DNA of 64,000 nucleotides, taken from NCBI GenBank assembly GCA_030066595.1, contig JASJBI010000022.1, forward strand, positions 112,536 through 176,535. The letters are read 5' to 3'. The DNA comes from Alphaproteobacteria bacterium (GTDB taxonomy: Bacteria > Pseudomonadota > Alphaproteobacteria > JAJFFI01). The translations under genes and the position numbers were made by a program. The notes under the pieces are model-generated. The model searched no databases, was not told where the DNA came from, and was given only the letters and a program-made list of their open reading frames with translations. Each line of letters begins with the position of its first letter. Position 1 is the first letter of the stretch. This document shows positions 35,208 through 44,364 of the stretch, piece by piece.

Positions 35208-35305
35208 CCGGCATCGGCGGCGTGACTCTGCGCCGGGTGGTGCGATTCGCGCACGCTTGCTAGGGTGTGCGCTCCGCACCCTTGGACGACCCCGAGCCGC
35301 CAGCC

Positions 35306-36478
35306 ATGCCGATCATCAACCGTATCGCCGATTTCCACGAGGAGATGACCAGTTGGCGTCACGATCTCCATGCCCACCCCGAGACCGCCTTCGAGGAACA
35401 CCGCACGGCTGACTTCGTTGCGGCCAAGCTGGAGGAGTTCGGGATCCAGGTGCACCGGGGGCTGGCCGGGACCGGCGTGGTCGGGACACTGCGCGGCGGG
35501 CATGCGGACGGGGTCCGGGCAATCGGTTTGCGGGCCGACATGGACGCGCTGCACATCGAGGAGCAGAACCAGTTCGCGCACCGATCCACCCATGACGGCA
35601 AGATGCACGCCTGCGGCCACGACGGACACACCACTATGCTGCTGGGCGCGGCCAAATACCTATCGGAGACACGGAACTTCGCCGGCACCGTGCATTTCAT
35701 CTTCCAGCCCGCGGAAGAGAATGAAGGCGGCGGCAGGGTCATGGTCGAACAGGGGCTGTTCGAGAAATTTCCCGTTGAGTCGGTCTACGGCATGCACAAC
35801 TGGCCAGGCATGCCCCTGGGCCGGTTTGCGGTCCAGCCGGGGCCGATGATGGCGGCCTTCGACATCTTCGAGATGACCATCACCGGCAATGGCAGCCATG
35901 CCGCCATGCCCCATCAGGGCATCGACCCGGTGGTCGCCGCGGCGCAGGTCATCACCGCGCTGCAGACGATCGCCAGCCGGCAGACCGATCCGCTGGACGC
36001 GGTGGTGGTCAGCGTGACCCAGATTCATGCCGGCGACACCTGGAACGTGACGCCCGACGACGTGCTCTTGCGGGGTACCACCAGATCCTTCCGGCCAGAG
36101 GTGCAGGACGAGATCGAGCCGGCCATCCGTCGGATCGCCGCGGGCGTCTGCCAGGGGCTCGGTTGCACGATGGAGCTGCGCTACGAGCGCCGCTACCCTC
36201 CGACCATAAACAGCGCGGCCGAGAGCGAAGTCGCGGCCACGGTCGCCGCAGAGGTGGTCGGCGCGGACTATGTGGACCGGGAGCTGACCCCCAGCATGGG
36301 CGCAGAGGACTTCGCCTTCATGCTGCAGGCCAAACCCGGCAGTTACATCTGGCTCGGCAACGGCAGCGGGGAGGGCGGCTGCATGCTGCACAACCCGCGC
36401 TATGACTTCAACGACGAGATCCTGCCGGTCGGCGCCAGCTATTGGGCGCGGCTGGTGGAGACGGTCCTGACCAAGTAG
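35306..36478 (+). CDS. M20 family amidohydrolase (HipO/hippurate hydrolase type)
   Basis: A 390-residue M20D-type metallo-amidohydrolase. It has a catalytic domain with RADMDALHI, MHACGHDGHTTMLLGAA (metal Cys/His) and FQPAEENEGGG (catalytic Glu pair), and a lid/dimerisation domain near residues 175-290 starting around GNGSHAAMPHQGID. The final metal His is in CMLHNPRYDFND. Such enzymes hydrolyse N-acyl amino acids, hippurate or auxin-type conjugates. ATG 35306 (MPIINRIADFHEEM) is the family-like start. No close operon partner; a universal stress protein gene lies 88 bases downstream. Confidence 0.93.
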   Translation: MPIINRIADFHEEMTSWRHDLHAHPETAFEEHRTADFVAAKLEEFGIQVHRGLAGTGVVGTLRGGHADGVRAIGLRADMDALHIEEQNQFAHRSTHDGKMHACGHDGHTTMLLGAAKYLSETRNFAGTVHFIFQPAEENEGGGRVMVEQGLFEKFPVESVYGMHNWPGMPLGRFAVQPGPMMAAFDIFEMTITGNGSHAAMPHQGIDPVVAAAQVITALQTIASRQTDPLDAVVVSVTQIHAGDTWNVTPDDVLLRGTTRSFRPEVQDEIEPAIRRIAAGVCQGLGCTMELRYERRYPPTINSAAESEVAATVAAEVVGADYVDRELTPSMGAEDFAFMLQAKPGSYIWLGNGSGEGGCMLHNPRYDFNDEILPVGASYWARLVETVLTK

Positions 36479-36493
36479 CGGCAGCGCGCCGGC

Positions 36494-36507
36494 TTGACGC
36501 ACGTCAA
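36494..36507 (+). promoter_or_regulatory. FNR/CRP-family box upstream of the universal stress gene
   Basis: TTGAC-GCAC-GTCAA at 36494-36507 is a perfect match to the TTGAY-N4-RTCAA half-site pattern of FNR/FixK/Dnr regulators. A -10-like GATAAC lies at 36529-36534, so a start near 36542 would place the box at about -41.5, the class II activator position. The universal stress gene starts at 36567. This suggests low-oxygen or nitrogen-oxide induction. Confidence 0.7.
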
Positions 36508-36566
36508 TGCCCGCGTGCCGGCTTGGGCGATAACTCGTGGTGCTTGCGGTGATCGAGGAGACGGCA

Positions 36567-37445
36567 ATGCCTTTCAAGGATATTCTGGTGCACGTACCGG
36601 ATCCCGAGTTCCAGACGGCCTCGCTCGACGTGGCCTGCAGTCTGGCGGCGGCGCATGAGGCGCATCTCGTGGGGGTCTACGTGGCGCCGCCAATGACGGT
36701 TCCCGGCTACGTCGCGCCCGAGGCCGGCTCGGTCGCTTATCAGCTGCACGAAACCTGGTCGACGGAATCCAGGGAGAAGGCGGAAGCTTCGTTCCGGGAC
36801 GCCGCAGATCGCGCCGGGATCGCGGCCGAATGGCGTGGCGAGGATGGCCATGCGGGCGACGCGATCAGCCTGCAGGCGCGCTATGCCGATGTTGCCGTGG
36901 TGGGGCAGATCGATCCGGACAAGGCCTACCCGCCGGGATTCGGAGACCTGCCCGAGCACGTGGTCCTGCATGCCGGTCGTCCGACCCTGGTCGTGCCCTA
37001 CGCGGGCTCATTCGAGCGGGTCGGCGAGAAGGTCGTGATCGCCTGGGACGGCAGCCGAGAATCGACGCGCGCGATCCACGATGCCTTGCCGCTCCTGGTC
37101 GGGGCAAAGCAAACCGTCGTGATGGCGATCAATCCGCCCAAGGGTCCGGATGGGCTCGGCGATCTCCCGGGCGTGGCCATCGCCCACGAACTGGCGCGCC
37201 ATGGCGTCCAGGTCGAGGTCGACGAAGAATACTCGGGCGATGTGCGCGTGAGCGCGGGTGTCTACAACGACGTGCGCGAGGATCTTCGGGTCGGCGATAT
37301 CCTGTTGGCACGGCTCTCGGATCTGGGGGCGGATCTCCTGGTCATGGGTGGCTACGGAAATTCGCGCCTGCGCGAGTTCGTCCTGGGCGGCGTAACGCGG
37401 CAGGTCTTCCGCGAAATGACCGTACCGGTCTTGATCTCCCACTGA
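36567..37445 (+). CDS. Universal stress protein, tandem UspA domains
   Basis: A 292-residue protein with two UspA-like halves: residues 1-140 (FKDILVHVPDPEFQTASLDVA) and 150-290 (KVVIAWDGSRESTRAI). The second half keeps the ATP-binding signature G-2x-G-9x-G-[ST]: GGYGNSRLREFVLGGVTRQV. The first half has lost it. Such proteins help survival in stasis and low oxygen. ATG 36567 has GAGGAG 6 bases upstream. The FNR-type site at 36494-36507 makes oxygen-dependent control likely. It is transcribed alone. Confidence 0.93.
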   Translation: MPFKDILVHVPDPEFQTASLDVACSLAAAHEAHLVGVYVAPPMTVPGYVAPEAGSVAYQLHETWSTESREKAEASFRDAADRAGIAAEWRGEDGHAGDAISLQARYADVAVVGQIDPDKAYPPGFGDLPEHVVLHAGRPTLVVPYAGSFERVGEKVVIAWDGSRESTRAIHDALPLLVGAKQTVVMAINPPKGPDGLGDLPGVAIAHELARHGVQVEVDEEYSGDVRVSAGVYNDVREDLRVGDILLARLSDLGADLLVMGGYGNSRLREFVLGGVTRQVFREMTVPVLISH

Positions 37446-37494
37446 GCCGAACCGAGAGGCGCCACTCGGCCCGCATCCTGAGACTGACCGGCGA

Positions 37495-38493
37495 TCAGCG
37501 ATCGGCGCTGTCGCCGGTGTTCCCCGGTTCGGACAGCTGGCGTCGATAGAGCCGTCCGACATAGGGGCGACGGCGGGTCGAGCGCGTCGCGGTCACATAG
37601 AGGACGCGCTGTCCGGGCTCAAAGGTCAGATTGGTGGTGAATCTTTCCGGAAAGGACAGGGTCACCAGCAGCCTGCGCGTATCCCTGTCCACCGCCAGCA
37701 CCCGCCCGGCGCCATATTCGGCGATCCAGAGCGCACCGCCGGGGCCGAATTCCAAGCCGTCGGGACCGGCCAGGGCGTCGGTTCCGGGTGCACGCGGCGT
37801 CACCGCGTTCAAGTCCAGGAAGATCTCGCGGTCGGCCAGTTCGCCGTCCGCCTCGATGCGGAAGCGCGTGACGCGCCGGGCCAGATGTTCCGACACATAG
37901 AGCGCGGGGCCATCGGCGCTGATCGTCACGCCGTTCGCGTAGTGCAGGCCGCCGGCGACCTGCCGCAGCTCGCCGGACGGCGCCAGGTACATGATGGCTC
38001 CCGACGCCGGTAAGGCGGGGTCGAAGGGGCCCGAGGACGAGATATAGACGCCGCCGCGGCCGTCCGCGACCGCGTCGTTGGGATAGCGTACCCCCCAGCC
38101 GTCGGCATCCCGCTCGATCATGCTCACGGTCTGGCCGTCCTCAGAGACCAGGGCAAGCTTGCGCCCTAGATGACAGAGAACCAGGAGCGTCTCGCCCGCC
38201 GCCGGCGCCAGAGCCGTAGGGCCGCAGCCCGCGAGCTGCCAGAACACCGCGTTGACCCGACCGTCCCAAACCATGACCCGGTCCTGGGTCATCTCGGTGT
38301 AGAACAGGCGGCCGTCCCGCCACAAAGGCCCTTCCGGATAGAAGGTCCGGGGGTTGATCACTTCGTTGCCGGCCATGTCCGCGCCGGCCCCGTCCCATGC
38401 GGTGCCTAGGATCGCCGTCGCGATCGACACCACCGACGCCGCTCGGCGCGCGGATCGGACGCATCGGCGAAATATGATCTTCATGGCGGTCAT
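37495..38493 (-). CDS. Secreted SMP-30/gluconolactonase-like beta-propeller protein
   Basis: Up to 332 residues with a signal-type N-terminus (ASVVSIATAILGTAW) followed by a six-bladed propeller pattern of the SMP-30/LRE/strictosidine-synthase-like family: NAVFWQLAGCGPTALAP, YPNDAVADGRGGVYISS, HYANGVTISADGPALYVSEH and GPDGLEFGPGGALWIAEYG. It is probably a periplasmic lactonase-like or esterase-like enzyme; the substrate is unknown. The start is unsure: 38493, 38484 or an internal Met near 38382 are possible. At 38493 it overlaps the start of the divergent DUF2786 gene by 2 bases. Confidence 0.82.
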   Translation of the reverse strand: MTAMKIIFRRCVRSARRAASVVSIATAILGTAWDGAGADMAGNEVINPRTFYPEGPLWRDGRLFYTEMTQDRVMVWDGRVNAVFWQLAGCGPTALAPAAGETLLVLCHLGRKLALVSEDGQTVSMIERDADGWGVRYPNDAVADGRGGVYISSSGPFDPALPASGAIMYLAPSGELRQVAGGLHYANGVTISADGPALYVSEHLARRVTRFRIEADGELADREIFLDLNAVTPRAPGTDALAGPDGLEFGPGGALWIAEYGAGRVLAVDRDTRRLLVTLSFPERFTTNLTFEPGQRVLYVTATRSTRRRPYVGRLYRRQLSEPGNTGDSADR

Positions 38494-39070
38494 GATAGAC
38501 TTATGGTTTCGCCTGTCTCCTCAGAACGGAGCCAATCCGATCGCCCGGCAAGACAAGGAATCGGCGCAGGAGCGTTTTCACAACCTGTTGGCGCTTGCGG
38601 CCAAGAGCCCGTTCGAGGGCGAGCGAGCGGCGGCGTTCCAGGCGGCGGAGCGGCTCGCGCAGCGGCACGGCCTGTCCATGGAAGAGGCGGCCCAAGGCGG
38701 GCTGGCCGAGCGGGAACCGGAGCAGTCGCCGCAGCTCCGGCCGGAAGACTGGGCGCGTCAGGCCGCGCGCGACATATCGCGCTTCGTGCATTTGCTCGAT
38801 AGCGAGATTCAGGCGCAGAAAATGGCCCGCGATCGGGCACGCGCCGAGGCGATCAAGCGGGGACTGGACGCCGAAATCGAATCCGGGGCCAGAGCCAGGA
38901 CGCAGCGGCGCCGTTGGGTCGACAGTGACCCGCGCCGCATGGATCCGCGCCACCACGCCAGTGTGCTCCTGCGCGAGACCCAGCTGCCGCTCGAGGAGGT
39001 CGTGGCGATCACCGGGCTGGACATCTATCAGGTGGTCGGCCTCAAGCTGAAGATGCGGGCCGCGCCATGA
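38492..39070 (+). CDS. DUF2786 domain-containing protein
   Basis: 192 residues. Residues about 26-67 match DUF2786, a short N-terminal domain: ERFHNLLALAAKSPFEGERAA, then AAERLAQRHGLSMEEAA. The middle is helical and highly charged (ISRFVHLLDSEIQAQKMARDRARAEAIKRG), and the C-terminus ends in a helix-turn-helix-like stretch (LPLEEVVAITGLDIYQVVGLKLKM). This could be a DNA-associated protein, but the function is unknown. No ribosome-binding site is clear, and its promoter would have to lie inside the divergent propeller gene. Confidence 0.75.
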   Translation: MIDLWFRLSPQNGANPIARQDKESAQERFHNLLALAAKSPFEGERAAAFQAAERLAQRHGLSMEEAAQGGLAEREPEQSPQLRPEDWARQAARDISRFVHLLDSEIQAQKMARDRARAEAIKRGLDAEIESGARARTQRRRWVDSDPRRMDPRHHASVLLRETQLPLEEVVAITGLDIYQVVGLKLKMRAAP

Positions 39071-39092
39071 CGCACGGCCCACACCCGCCACC

Positions 39093-39512
39093 TCAGCCGC
39101 CATACATCTTGCGCAGGTTCTCGAATCCCGTCTCGTAGATTTCGCGCACGATGGCCACGGCCCTGTCTTCGCCCACGCCCGCCGGCTCGAATTCGCTGGA
39201 CCAATCCACGGTGCAGTTGTTGGCGTCTTCCGCGCGCACGGAAATCGTGGCGGTATAGTTGGCGACCGGCAGCGGGCCGCTGACGATGGAATAGGTGCAG
39301 GCCCGTTCCTGCTCGTCGATCTGTTCCAGACGTTCCACCAGCTTGGCGCCGCCTGGGATGGTGGTCTCGCGGATGGTGGCGCCGCCTTCCTCCTTCTCCT
39401 CGGAGCTGATCGCACCGGGATGCCATTCCGCCATCGCGCCGAACCGGCCGATCATCTGCCAAACCGTGTCCGCCGATACCGGCAGCTTGGTCGAAGTGCT
39501 GACCTTGGTCAT
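39093..39512 (-). CDS. SRPBCC family protein (polyketide cyclase/Bet v1-like)
   Basis: A 139-residue START/Bet v1-like fold protein. The N-terminal KLPVSADTVWQMIGRFGAMAEWHPG is typical of the polyketide_cyc2 group, followed by ETTIPGGAKLVERLEQIDEQERACTYSI and the C-terminal helix AIVREIYETGFENLRKMYG. These proteins bind hydrophobic ligands in a deep pocket; no specific ligand can be given. It lies 28 bases downstream of the YajQ gene on the same strand, so co-transcription is plausible. Confidence 0.9.
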   Translation of the reverse strand: MTKVSTSTKLPVSADTVWQMIGRFGAMAEWHPGAISSEEKEEGGATIRETTIPGGAKLVERLEQIDEQERACTYSIVSGPLPVANYTATISVRAEDANNCTVDWSSEFEPAGVGEDRAVAIVREIYETGFENLRKMYGG

Positions 39513-39540
39513 TCTCTCCCCCTTCTGTTGGGCTTCAGAA

Positions 39541-40026
39541 TTAGTCGCGGAAATTCACGAACTGCAGCGGCAAGTCTATGCCCATCTCGCGCACATGTGC
39601 GATTACCGATTGCAGGTCATCGCGCTTCTTACCCGAGACGCGCAGCTCGTCCCCCTGAATCGCGGTCTGCACCTTGAACTTTCCCCCCTTGACCGACTTT
39701 ACGATCCGTCTTGCCAGCTCTGTGTCGATGCCCTGCCGGATAGAGACCTTCTGCCGCAGGCTTTGACCGGCCGCCTTCTCGGGAGTCTGATAGTCGAGCA
39801 CTTTGTGGTCCACCTTGCGGCGGGCCAGGTGCCCCTGGAGCAATTCGTGCATCTGGCGCAGCTTGAGGTCGTCGTCCGCGACGATCGTCAGCACGCCTCC
39901 CTCACGGTCGATCGCACAGTTGCTGCCCTTGAAGTCGAACCGCTGGCCCATCTCGCGGCGCATGGCGTTGAGGGCGTTGTCGACCTCGGGAAGCTCGGTC
40001 TTCGAGACGATGTCGAAGGAAGGCAT
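39541..40026 (-). CDS. yajQ: YajQ family cyclic di-GMP-binding protein
   Basis: 161 residues, the full length of the YajQ family: MPSFDIVSKTELPEVDNAL at the start, QRFDFKGSNCAID, and the ending VIAHVREMGIDLPLQFVNFRD. The protein has two ferredoxin-like domains. In Xanthomonas and Pseudomonas, family members bind cyclic di-GMP and act with a LysR regulator. Other reports describe nucleotide binding of unclear role. It precedes the SRPBCC gene. Confidence 0.95.
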   Translation of the reverse strand: MPSFDIVSKTELPEVDNALNAMRREMGQRFDFKGSNCAIDREGGVLTIVADDDLKLRQMHELLQGHLARRKVDHKVLDYQTPEKAAGQSLRQKVSIRQGIDTELARRIVKSVKGGKFKVQTAIQGDELRVSGKKRDDLQSVIAHVREMGIDLPLQFVNFRD

Positions 40027-40096
40027 GGGCAGGCTCCTGCAGGCCGTTCAGGGCGCAGCATTATACACAATCGTCCGGCCGGCAAAGCCGCCCGAG

Positions 40097-41818
40097 TCAG
40101 CCGCGTCGAGACGCGGGCCGCGTCGCCCGAGTCTCGTGTCTGCCGAACTGCTCCATCCAGCTCCGGACCAGCGCCTCCTCGAGCGCCTTGGCCCGGCGGA
40201 GCCAAGCGCGGGCGCGGGCGCGCATCCATGGCTGGCGCCGTCTCGGATCGGCATCATGGGCGCGTCGCCGTTCGACGTCGTTGATGAACAGGACAAACCC
40301 GAGCGGACGGTCGCGGTAGACGTAAGCCTGCCCGGCGAGCGTGCGGACATAGTCCATGGTGCCGGACTTCGCGCGAATGCGTACCATCCGCCGCAGGCGC
40401 TTGTTGCCGGGCCAGCCCTCGAACGGCACCAGGGACAGATAACTCTTGCGGCCGTATCTCTGTGCGATCGCGTAGCGCACCATCGCCGCGAACTGCGCGG
40501 GCGAGGTTTGCGAGTCCGGGGTCAGGCCCGAGTGATTGCGGAAGGCGAAACCGGACCAGTCGACCTCCGGCGCCCGCTCCCGGAACCAGGCTCCGAGCAC
40601 GTCACCGGATTCGCTGAGCGTCGTCGGCCGCCCTGCGATCTCTGCCGAGCTCGCAAGACCCACGAGCTCCGCCGTCAGGTTGTTGCTGAACTTCAAAGAG
40701 GCCCTGACCGTGTCGACCAGCCGTCTGCTCCGGTGATGCGTCAGAAGCCGTGCCCGGTCCGGGACCACGCCCGGCACGGGCTGTGGCAACGCCATGCCGC
40801 GAACGGCCGCCAATCGCCGGAAGACCTCCGCCGTATAGGCGCCCGGTCTCTTGACGGGCAGCCAGGCGCTGCCCTCAGGACCCTGGCGCGGATCGATCAG
40901 CCAGCGCGGGCCCGGCCGCGCGCCGACGCTCTGGCCGTCATAGTAGAACGCCTGCCAGGCGTCCTTGCGGTACGGAGCTCGACGCACCGTCACATTGTCG
41001 AGCGGGACCTCGCTTCGGTCCGAATGCGAAACCGCTTCCACGACCAGGCCGCCTGCCGCGCCACCTCGCCGCCAGCGCAGCCGGATCCGGTTGAAGGCGA
41101 CGGACAGCGCGCCCAGCCCCGGATTGTAGCCCGCATCCTCCGGCTGGCTTTGCTCGATCTGTGGCCGGCCGATCAGCAAGGATTCGTCGTACACGAAACG
41201 CCCCGTGATGCGCCGGATGCCTTGCGCCTTCAGCCGGTTGGCCATTCTGGCCAGGTCCAGCGGCTCCAAGAGCGGATCACCGCCGCCGACGAGATAGAGA
41301 TCGCCGTCCAGGACGCCGGCGCGGACCGGGCCCGTGGCCATCAGCCGCGTGATGAATCGATGATCCGGGCCCAGGACCTCGAGCGCCATCACCGTGGTCG
41401 GGACCTTGGCGATCGAGGCCGGCATGAACGGGCGGTTCGCATTGCGGCTGGCCAGCACGCGCCCGTCGGCCGGATCGAAGACGAGATAGCCGACATGGTC
41501 CGCCGTGAATCGGTAGCGCGTCATGAAGGCCAGATCCCTCTCGGACGGCTGGTCGGGCAGGTTTGGCTTTGCTTGGGTCGCGGGGTCTCCCCGCACCTGC
41601 GGCGCGTCGGACGTGTCGGCCGACTCCTCAGCGATGGCCTGCTCCGCCCGCCCGGCCAGCGCGGCGGTCGAGGCCCGCTCCAGCGGCCCGGGCAGGGCGG
41701 CGCAGCCGGCGGCGATCATCGATGCCAGGACAGCCAAGACCAGCCCTAGCCGGCGGGCGCCCGATGCGGGCCGGCTTCGCCGCAGCCATCGCTGCGGAAC
41801 GCGGCACTGGGGAGGCAT
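40097..41818 (-). CDS. dacB: D-alanyl-D-alanine carboxypeptidase/endopeptidase, PBP4 (DacB) family
   Basis: About 573 residues. The N-terminus has a hydrophobic segment ending IAAGC, a possible lipoprotein signal, then a low-complexity linker. Active-site motifs of the S13 family are present: SIAK at 135-138, SNN at 378-380 and KSGT at 484-487. The N-terminal FMPASIAKVPTTVMALEVLG and GDLYLVGGGDPLL are family hallmarks. It trims or cleaves peptidoglycan cross-links in the periplasm. The start is uncertain: ATG 41818 is used, with ATG 41839 and GTG 41920 also possible, none with a clear ribosome-binding site. A basic C-terminal tail (ARAWLRRAKALEEALVRSW) is unusual. Confidence 0.9.
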   Translation of the reverse strand: MPPQCRVPQRWLRRSRPASGARRLGLVLAVLASMIAAGCAALPGPLERASTAALAGRAEQAIAEESADTSDAPQVRGDPATQAKPNLPDQPSERDLAFMTRYRFTADHVGYLVFDPADGRVLASRNANRPFMPASIAKVPTTVMALEVLGPDHRFITRLMATGPVRAGVLDGDLYLVGGGDPLLEPLDLARMANRLKAQGIRRITGRFVYDESLLIGRPQIEQSQPEDAGYNPGLGALSVAFNRIRLRWRRGGAAGGLVVEAVSHSDRSEVPLDNVTVRRAPYRKDAWQAFYYDGQSVGARPGPRWLIDPRQGPEGSAWLPVKRPGAYTAEVFRRLAAVRGMALPQPVPGVVPDRARLLTHHRSRRLVDTVRASLKFSNNLTAELVGLASSAEIAGRPTTLSESGDVLGAWFRERAPEVDWSGFAFRNHSGLTPDSQTSPAQFAAMVRYAIAQRYGRKSYLSLVPFEGWPGNKRLRRMVRIRAKSGTMDYVRTLAGQAYVYRDRPLGFVLFINDVERRRAHDADPRRRQPWMRARARAWLRRAKALEEALVRSWMEQFGRHETRATRPASRRG

Positions 41819-42036
41819 CACGATTGAGTTGGCCAGCATTGACGTGGAACGGCGCAGGCGAGTTACGGTGGATTCGGCCGCAGTTTCAAGTTTTAGATAA
41901 AAGGAAATAAACATAAGCACTTAGACGTAAGAATATCTTAACTGGATGAACAAATGATAGACGGTGCTGGCTAGTCGAGTTCGTTGGAACGCTTTTAAGT
42001 CAATTTCTATGCTGCTTTGCTGGGGCGCGGGGTGAC

Positions 42037-42441
42037 ATGAGAACAGTGCGCATTCTCGCCGTGGTCGCGGCCCTGTTCGCCTTGCAGGGCTGTGTTGCCG
42101 CGGCGCTGACGGTGGCAAGCGTGGCCGGCACCCTCGGCATGGACCACACGTTGAACGGTATCGCTTACAAAACCTTTACCGCCCCGCTCGACGAGCTGCA
42201 GACCGCCGTGATCGATACCCTCGATCGCATGGAGATGGAGCTGCTGGACACCAACCAGACCGACGATGGCTGGCGATTCACCGCACAGGCCAGCGATCGC
42301 AAGATCGACATCGACCTGGAGGCGTTGAGCCCCAAGACAACGCACATGCGCGTGGTTGCGAACGAGGGGGGAGTCTTTCTCAAGGACAGCGCAACCGCGC
42401 AGGAGATCGTGTTGCAGACGGCGGAGACGCTCACGCAGTGA
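42037..42441 (+). CDS. DUF3568-like small lipoprotein
   Basis: 134 residues with a lipoprotein signal (VVAALFALQGC; lipid-modified Cys18). The rest is a small alpha/beta domain with an SxxLA-type fold as in DUF3568: FTAPLDELQTAVIDTLDRM, TDDGWRFTAQASDRKIDIDLEAL, and VVANEGGVFLKDSATAQEIVLQ. It should be anchored to the inner or outer membrane; its role is unknown. It is divergent from the D,D-peptidase gene across an AT-rich 218-base gap (41819-42036), which likely holds both promoters. Confidence 0.85.
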   Translation: MRTVRILAVVAALFALQGCVAAALTVASVAGTLGMDHTLNGIAYKTFTAPLDELQTAVIDTLDRMEMELLDTNQTDDGWRFTAQASDRKIDIDLEALSPKTTHMRVVANEGGVFLKDSATAQEIVLQTAETLTQ

Positions 42442-42484
42442 TCGCGTGGCGGCGCGCGGTCCGACAAGCTTGGAGACCCGTGGC

Positions 42485-43168
42485 ATGGCTCGGTATCTGC
42501 TAGGTGCGCTACTGCTGACGCTCCTCGCCGCCGGCGGCGCCAGCGCCGACGGGGCGGATCCGGCTCTCGACGGCCTCGCGACTTCCGGCGCTCATGCGGG
42601 GCCTGCGGACGATGCGGCGCCGGAAGAGGGCTCGGCGCTCAGCCGGCTGTCCCCCGGCAACCGAAAGATCGCACGGTCCCTGTTCGCCGCACAGCCGGGC
42701 GGGGAGGGCGAGATGACGCTCGAGGAGATCGCCGCGGCAAGACTGAACGGCACCGGCTGGGGACGCCTCTTTCGACGCATGAAATCCGCCGGTCTGGTTC
42801 AGGCGAAGAACCTGGGTGAGATCATCAGCAGCCATGCGCACGAGGCAGCAGGGGGCCGGCAAGTCGCCGTCTCGACCGCCGGAACCATGAACGAGCCCTC
42901 CCTGGACTCTGCCAGTTCCAAGGCCGACCACCGGGCCGACCTGCGGCCCACCCGCCGGATCAGGCCGATTGCCCGCGGCAAGAGACCGACCACTCAGAAT
43001 ACGCCGGCTCGGGTGGCGCGCGGTGCCGATGTGATCGTCACCATGGCGTCGGGCAAGACGGTCGTCGGCAGGGTGGGCAGGGTCAAGCCTGCTGACCGGA
43101 TCAGCGATCCCGGTCTGAAACCGATCGCCCGTCCGCGGGAGGCGCCACGCCGCACCTCTGACGACTGA
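42485..43168 (+). CDS. Secreted protein of unknown function
   Basis: 227 residues with a signal peptide (ARYLLGALLLTLLAAGGASA, cleavage near residue 22). The mature part has a conserved-looking helical patch (SPGNRKIARSLFAAQ, then MTLEEIAAARLNGTGWGRLFRRMKSAGL) and a basic C-terminal tail rich in Arg, Pro and Thr that is probably disordered. GGAG precedes ATG 42485 by about 11 bases. It lies 43 bases after the DUF3568 lipoprotein gene and may share its transcript, which would suggest a cell-envelope role. I do not recognise the family. Confidence 0.75.
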   Translation: MARYLLGALLLTLLAAGGASADGADPALDGLATSGAHAGPADDAAPEEGSALSRLSPGNRKIARSLFAAQPGGEGEMTLEEIAAARLNGTGWGRLFRRMKSAGLVQAKNLGEIISSHAHEAAGGRQVAVSTAGTMNEPSLDSASSKADHRADLRPTRRIRPIARGKRPTTQNTPARVARGADVIVTMASGKTVVGRVGRVKPADRISDPGLKPIARPREAPRRTSDD

Positions 43169-43256
43169 AGCGCACCGCTCAAGAGCGGCGGCAGGTCCGT
43201 TCCACGCGCAGCATAGGCCCGGATGCGTCGGTCACGCACAGGCGTTGTGCGCTGAC

Positions 43257-44345
43257 TTACGCGTCAAAGCCACCGTGACGACGCAAGGTCGATTTCAGCT
43301 TCAGATAGATCTGCGGCCCGACGACAACCAGCAGTGCGATGCGCGCGATGTGATGGGTCGAGACGAAAGCGGCGTCGATGCCGAGGGCCAGCGCGATCAG
43401 GCTCATCTCCGCGAGCCCGCCAGGCGCGAAGGCCAGCACGAGCGCCGGTGCCGGCAGCCCGGTGGCGAGATGCAGCATCCCGGCAAACAGCATGGTCAGG
43501 GCGAGCATGAGCGCGGTCGAGCCCAACGCCAGACGCAGCGTGCGAAGCACAAACCGGGCGGATACGCCGGCAAAGCGCGCACCGATGGCGGCGCCGACCA
43601 CGATTTGGGCGATCGCCACCAGCTCGGCGGGCGGACGCGATTCGGTGACGCCGAAGACGTGAATCGCGGCCGAGAGGACCATTGGACCGGTCAAATGGGC
43701 GGCCGGGATGCGCAGCCGGCGCGCCGCGAAGGCGCCCGCCGGGGCGCAGGCGGCCAGTATGGCCAGGTCGCCCAGCGGGATCTCCAGGATCGAGGCCGCA
43801 AACATGCCTCCAGGTGGCCGGACGTAGCCTTGGTCGAACATGAACCAGATGGGCAGCACCGAGACCACCAGCAAGACGCGCGCGCCATGCACCAGTGAAA
43901 TCGTCCGTTGGTCGCCGCCCATGGCGGCGCCGACCACCACCATTTCGCTGAGGCCGCCGGGCACCGCAGAGAAGTATGCCGTCACGGGGTCGAAGCCGCC
44001 GACGTGGCGGAAGTAGAAGAACAAGACGAAGGTAGCAGCCGCGCCATAGAGGGCCAGCGTCGCCAGGCTCGGCAGCCAGAGCGGGATCCCCTGAAACAGT
44101 TCCGGCGTGAAGGCGCTGCCGAGCATGATGCCCAAGACGGTGATCATGACCATGCGCAGCAGCGACGGCACCGCAATCGGCGCCCCGGCCACGGAAGCCA
44201 CGGTGGTGGCGCACATGGCGCCGATCATCCAGGCCAGCGGCAGGCCCAGCGCATTGGCCACAGCGCCGCCCGCTGCGCCCAGGGCCAGCGCGAGGCCGAC
44301 CTGGGCAAGCCAGACCGGGTTGCGCAGGGCGGCCGCCACGCGCAT
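43257..44345 (-). CDS. AbrB-family (ammonia monooxygenase regulator-like) membrane protein
   Basis: A 362-residue membrane protein of the AbrB duplication family (PF05145). Two repeats of alternating helices, each with a Gly-rich re-entrant segment: PLAWMIGAMCATTVA with FSAVPGGLSEMVVVGAA, and IPAAHLTGPMVLSAAIHVF with AFAPGGLAEMSLIALA. Despite the name it is a transporter-like protein unrelated to the DNA-binding AbrB. The substrate is unknown. ATG 44345 gives the family start (MRVAAALRNPVWLAQVG). It follows nadK by 19 bases on the same strand. Confidence 0.9.
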   Translation of the reverse strand: MRVAAALRNPVWLAQVGLALALGAAGGAVANALGLPLAWMIGAMCATTVASVAGAPIAVPSLLRMVMITVLGIMLGSAFTPELFQGIPLWLPSLATLALYGAAATFVLFFYFRHVGGFDPVTAYFSAVPGGLSEMVVVGAAMGGDQRTISLVHGARVLLVVSVLPIWFMFDQGYVRPPGGMFAASILEIPLGDLAILAACAPAGAFAARRLRIPAAHLTGPMVLSAAIHVFGVTESRPPAELVAIAQIVVGAAIGARFAGVSARFVLRTLRLALGSTALMLALTMLFAGMLHLATGLPAPALVLAFAPGGLAEMSLIALALGIDAAFVSTHHIARIALLVVVGPQIYLKLKSTLRRHGGFDA

Positions 44346-44364
44346 CAAAACGGCTCGGTTGTGG

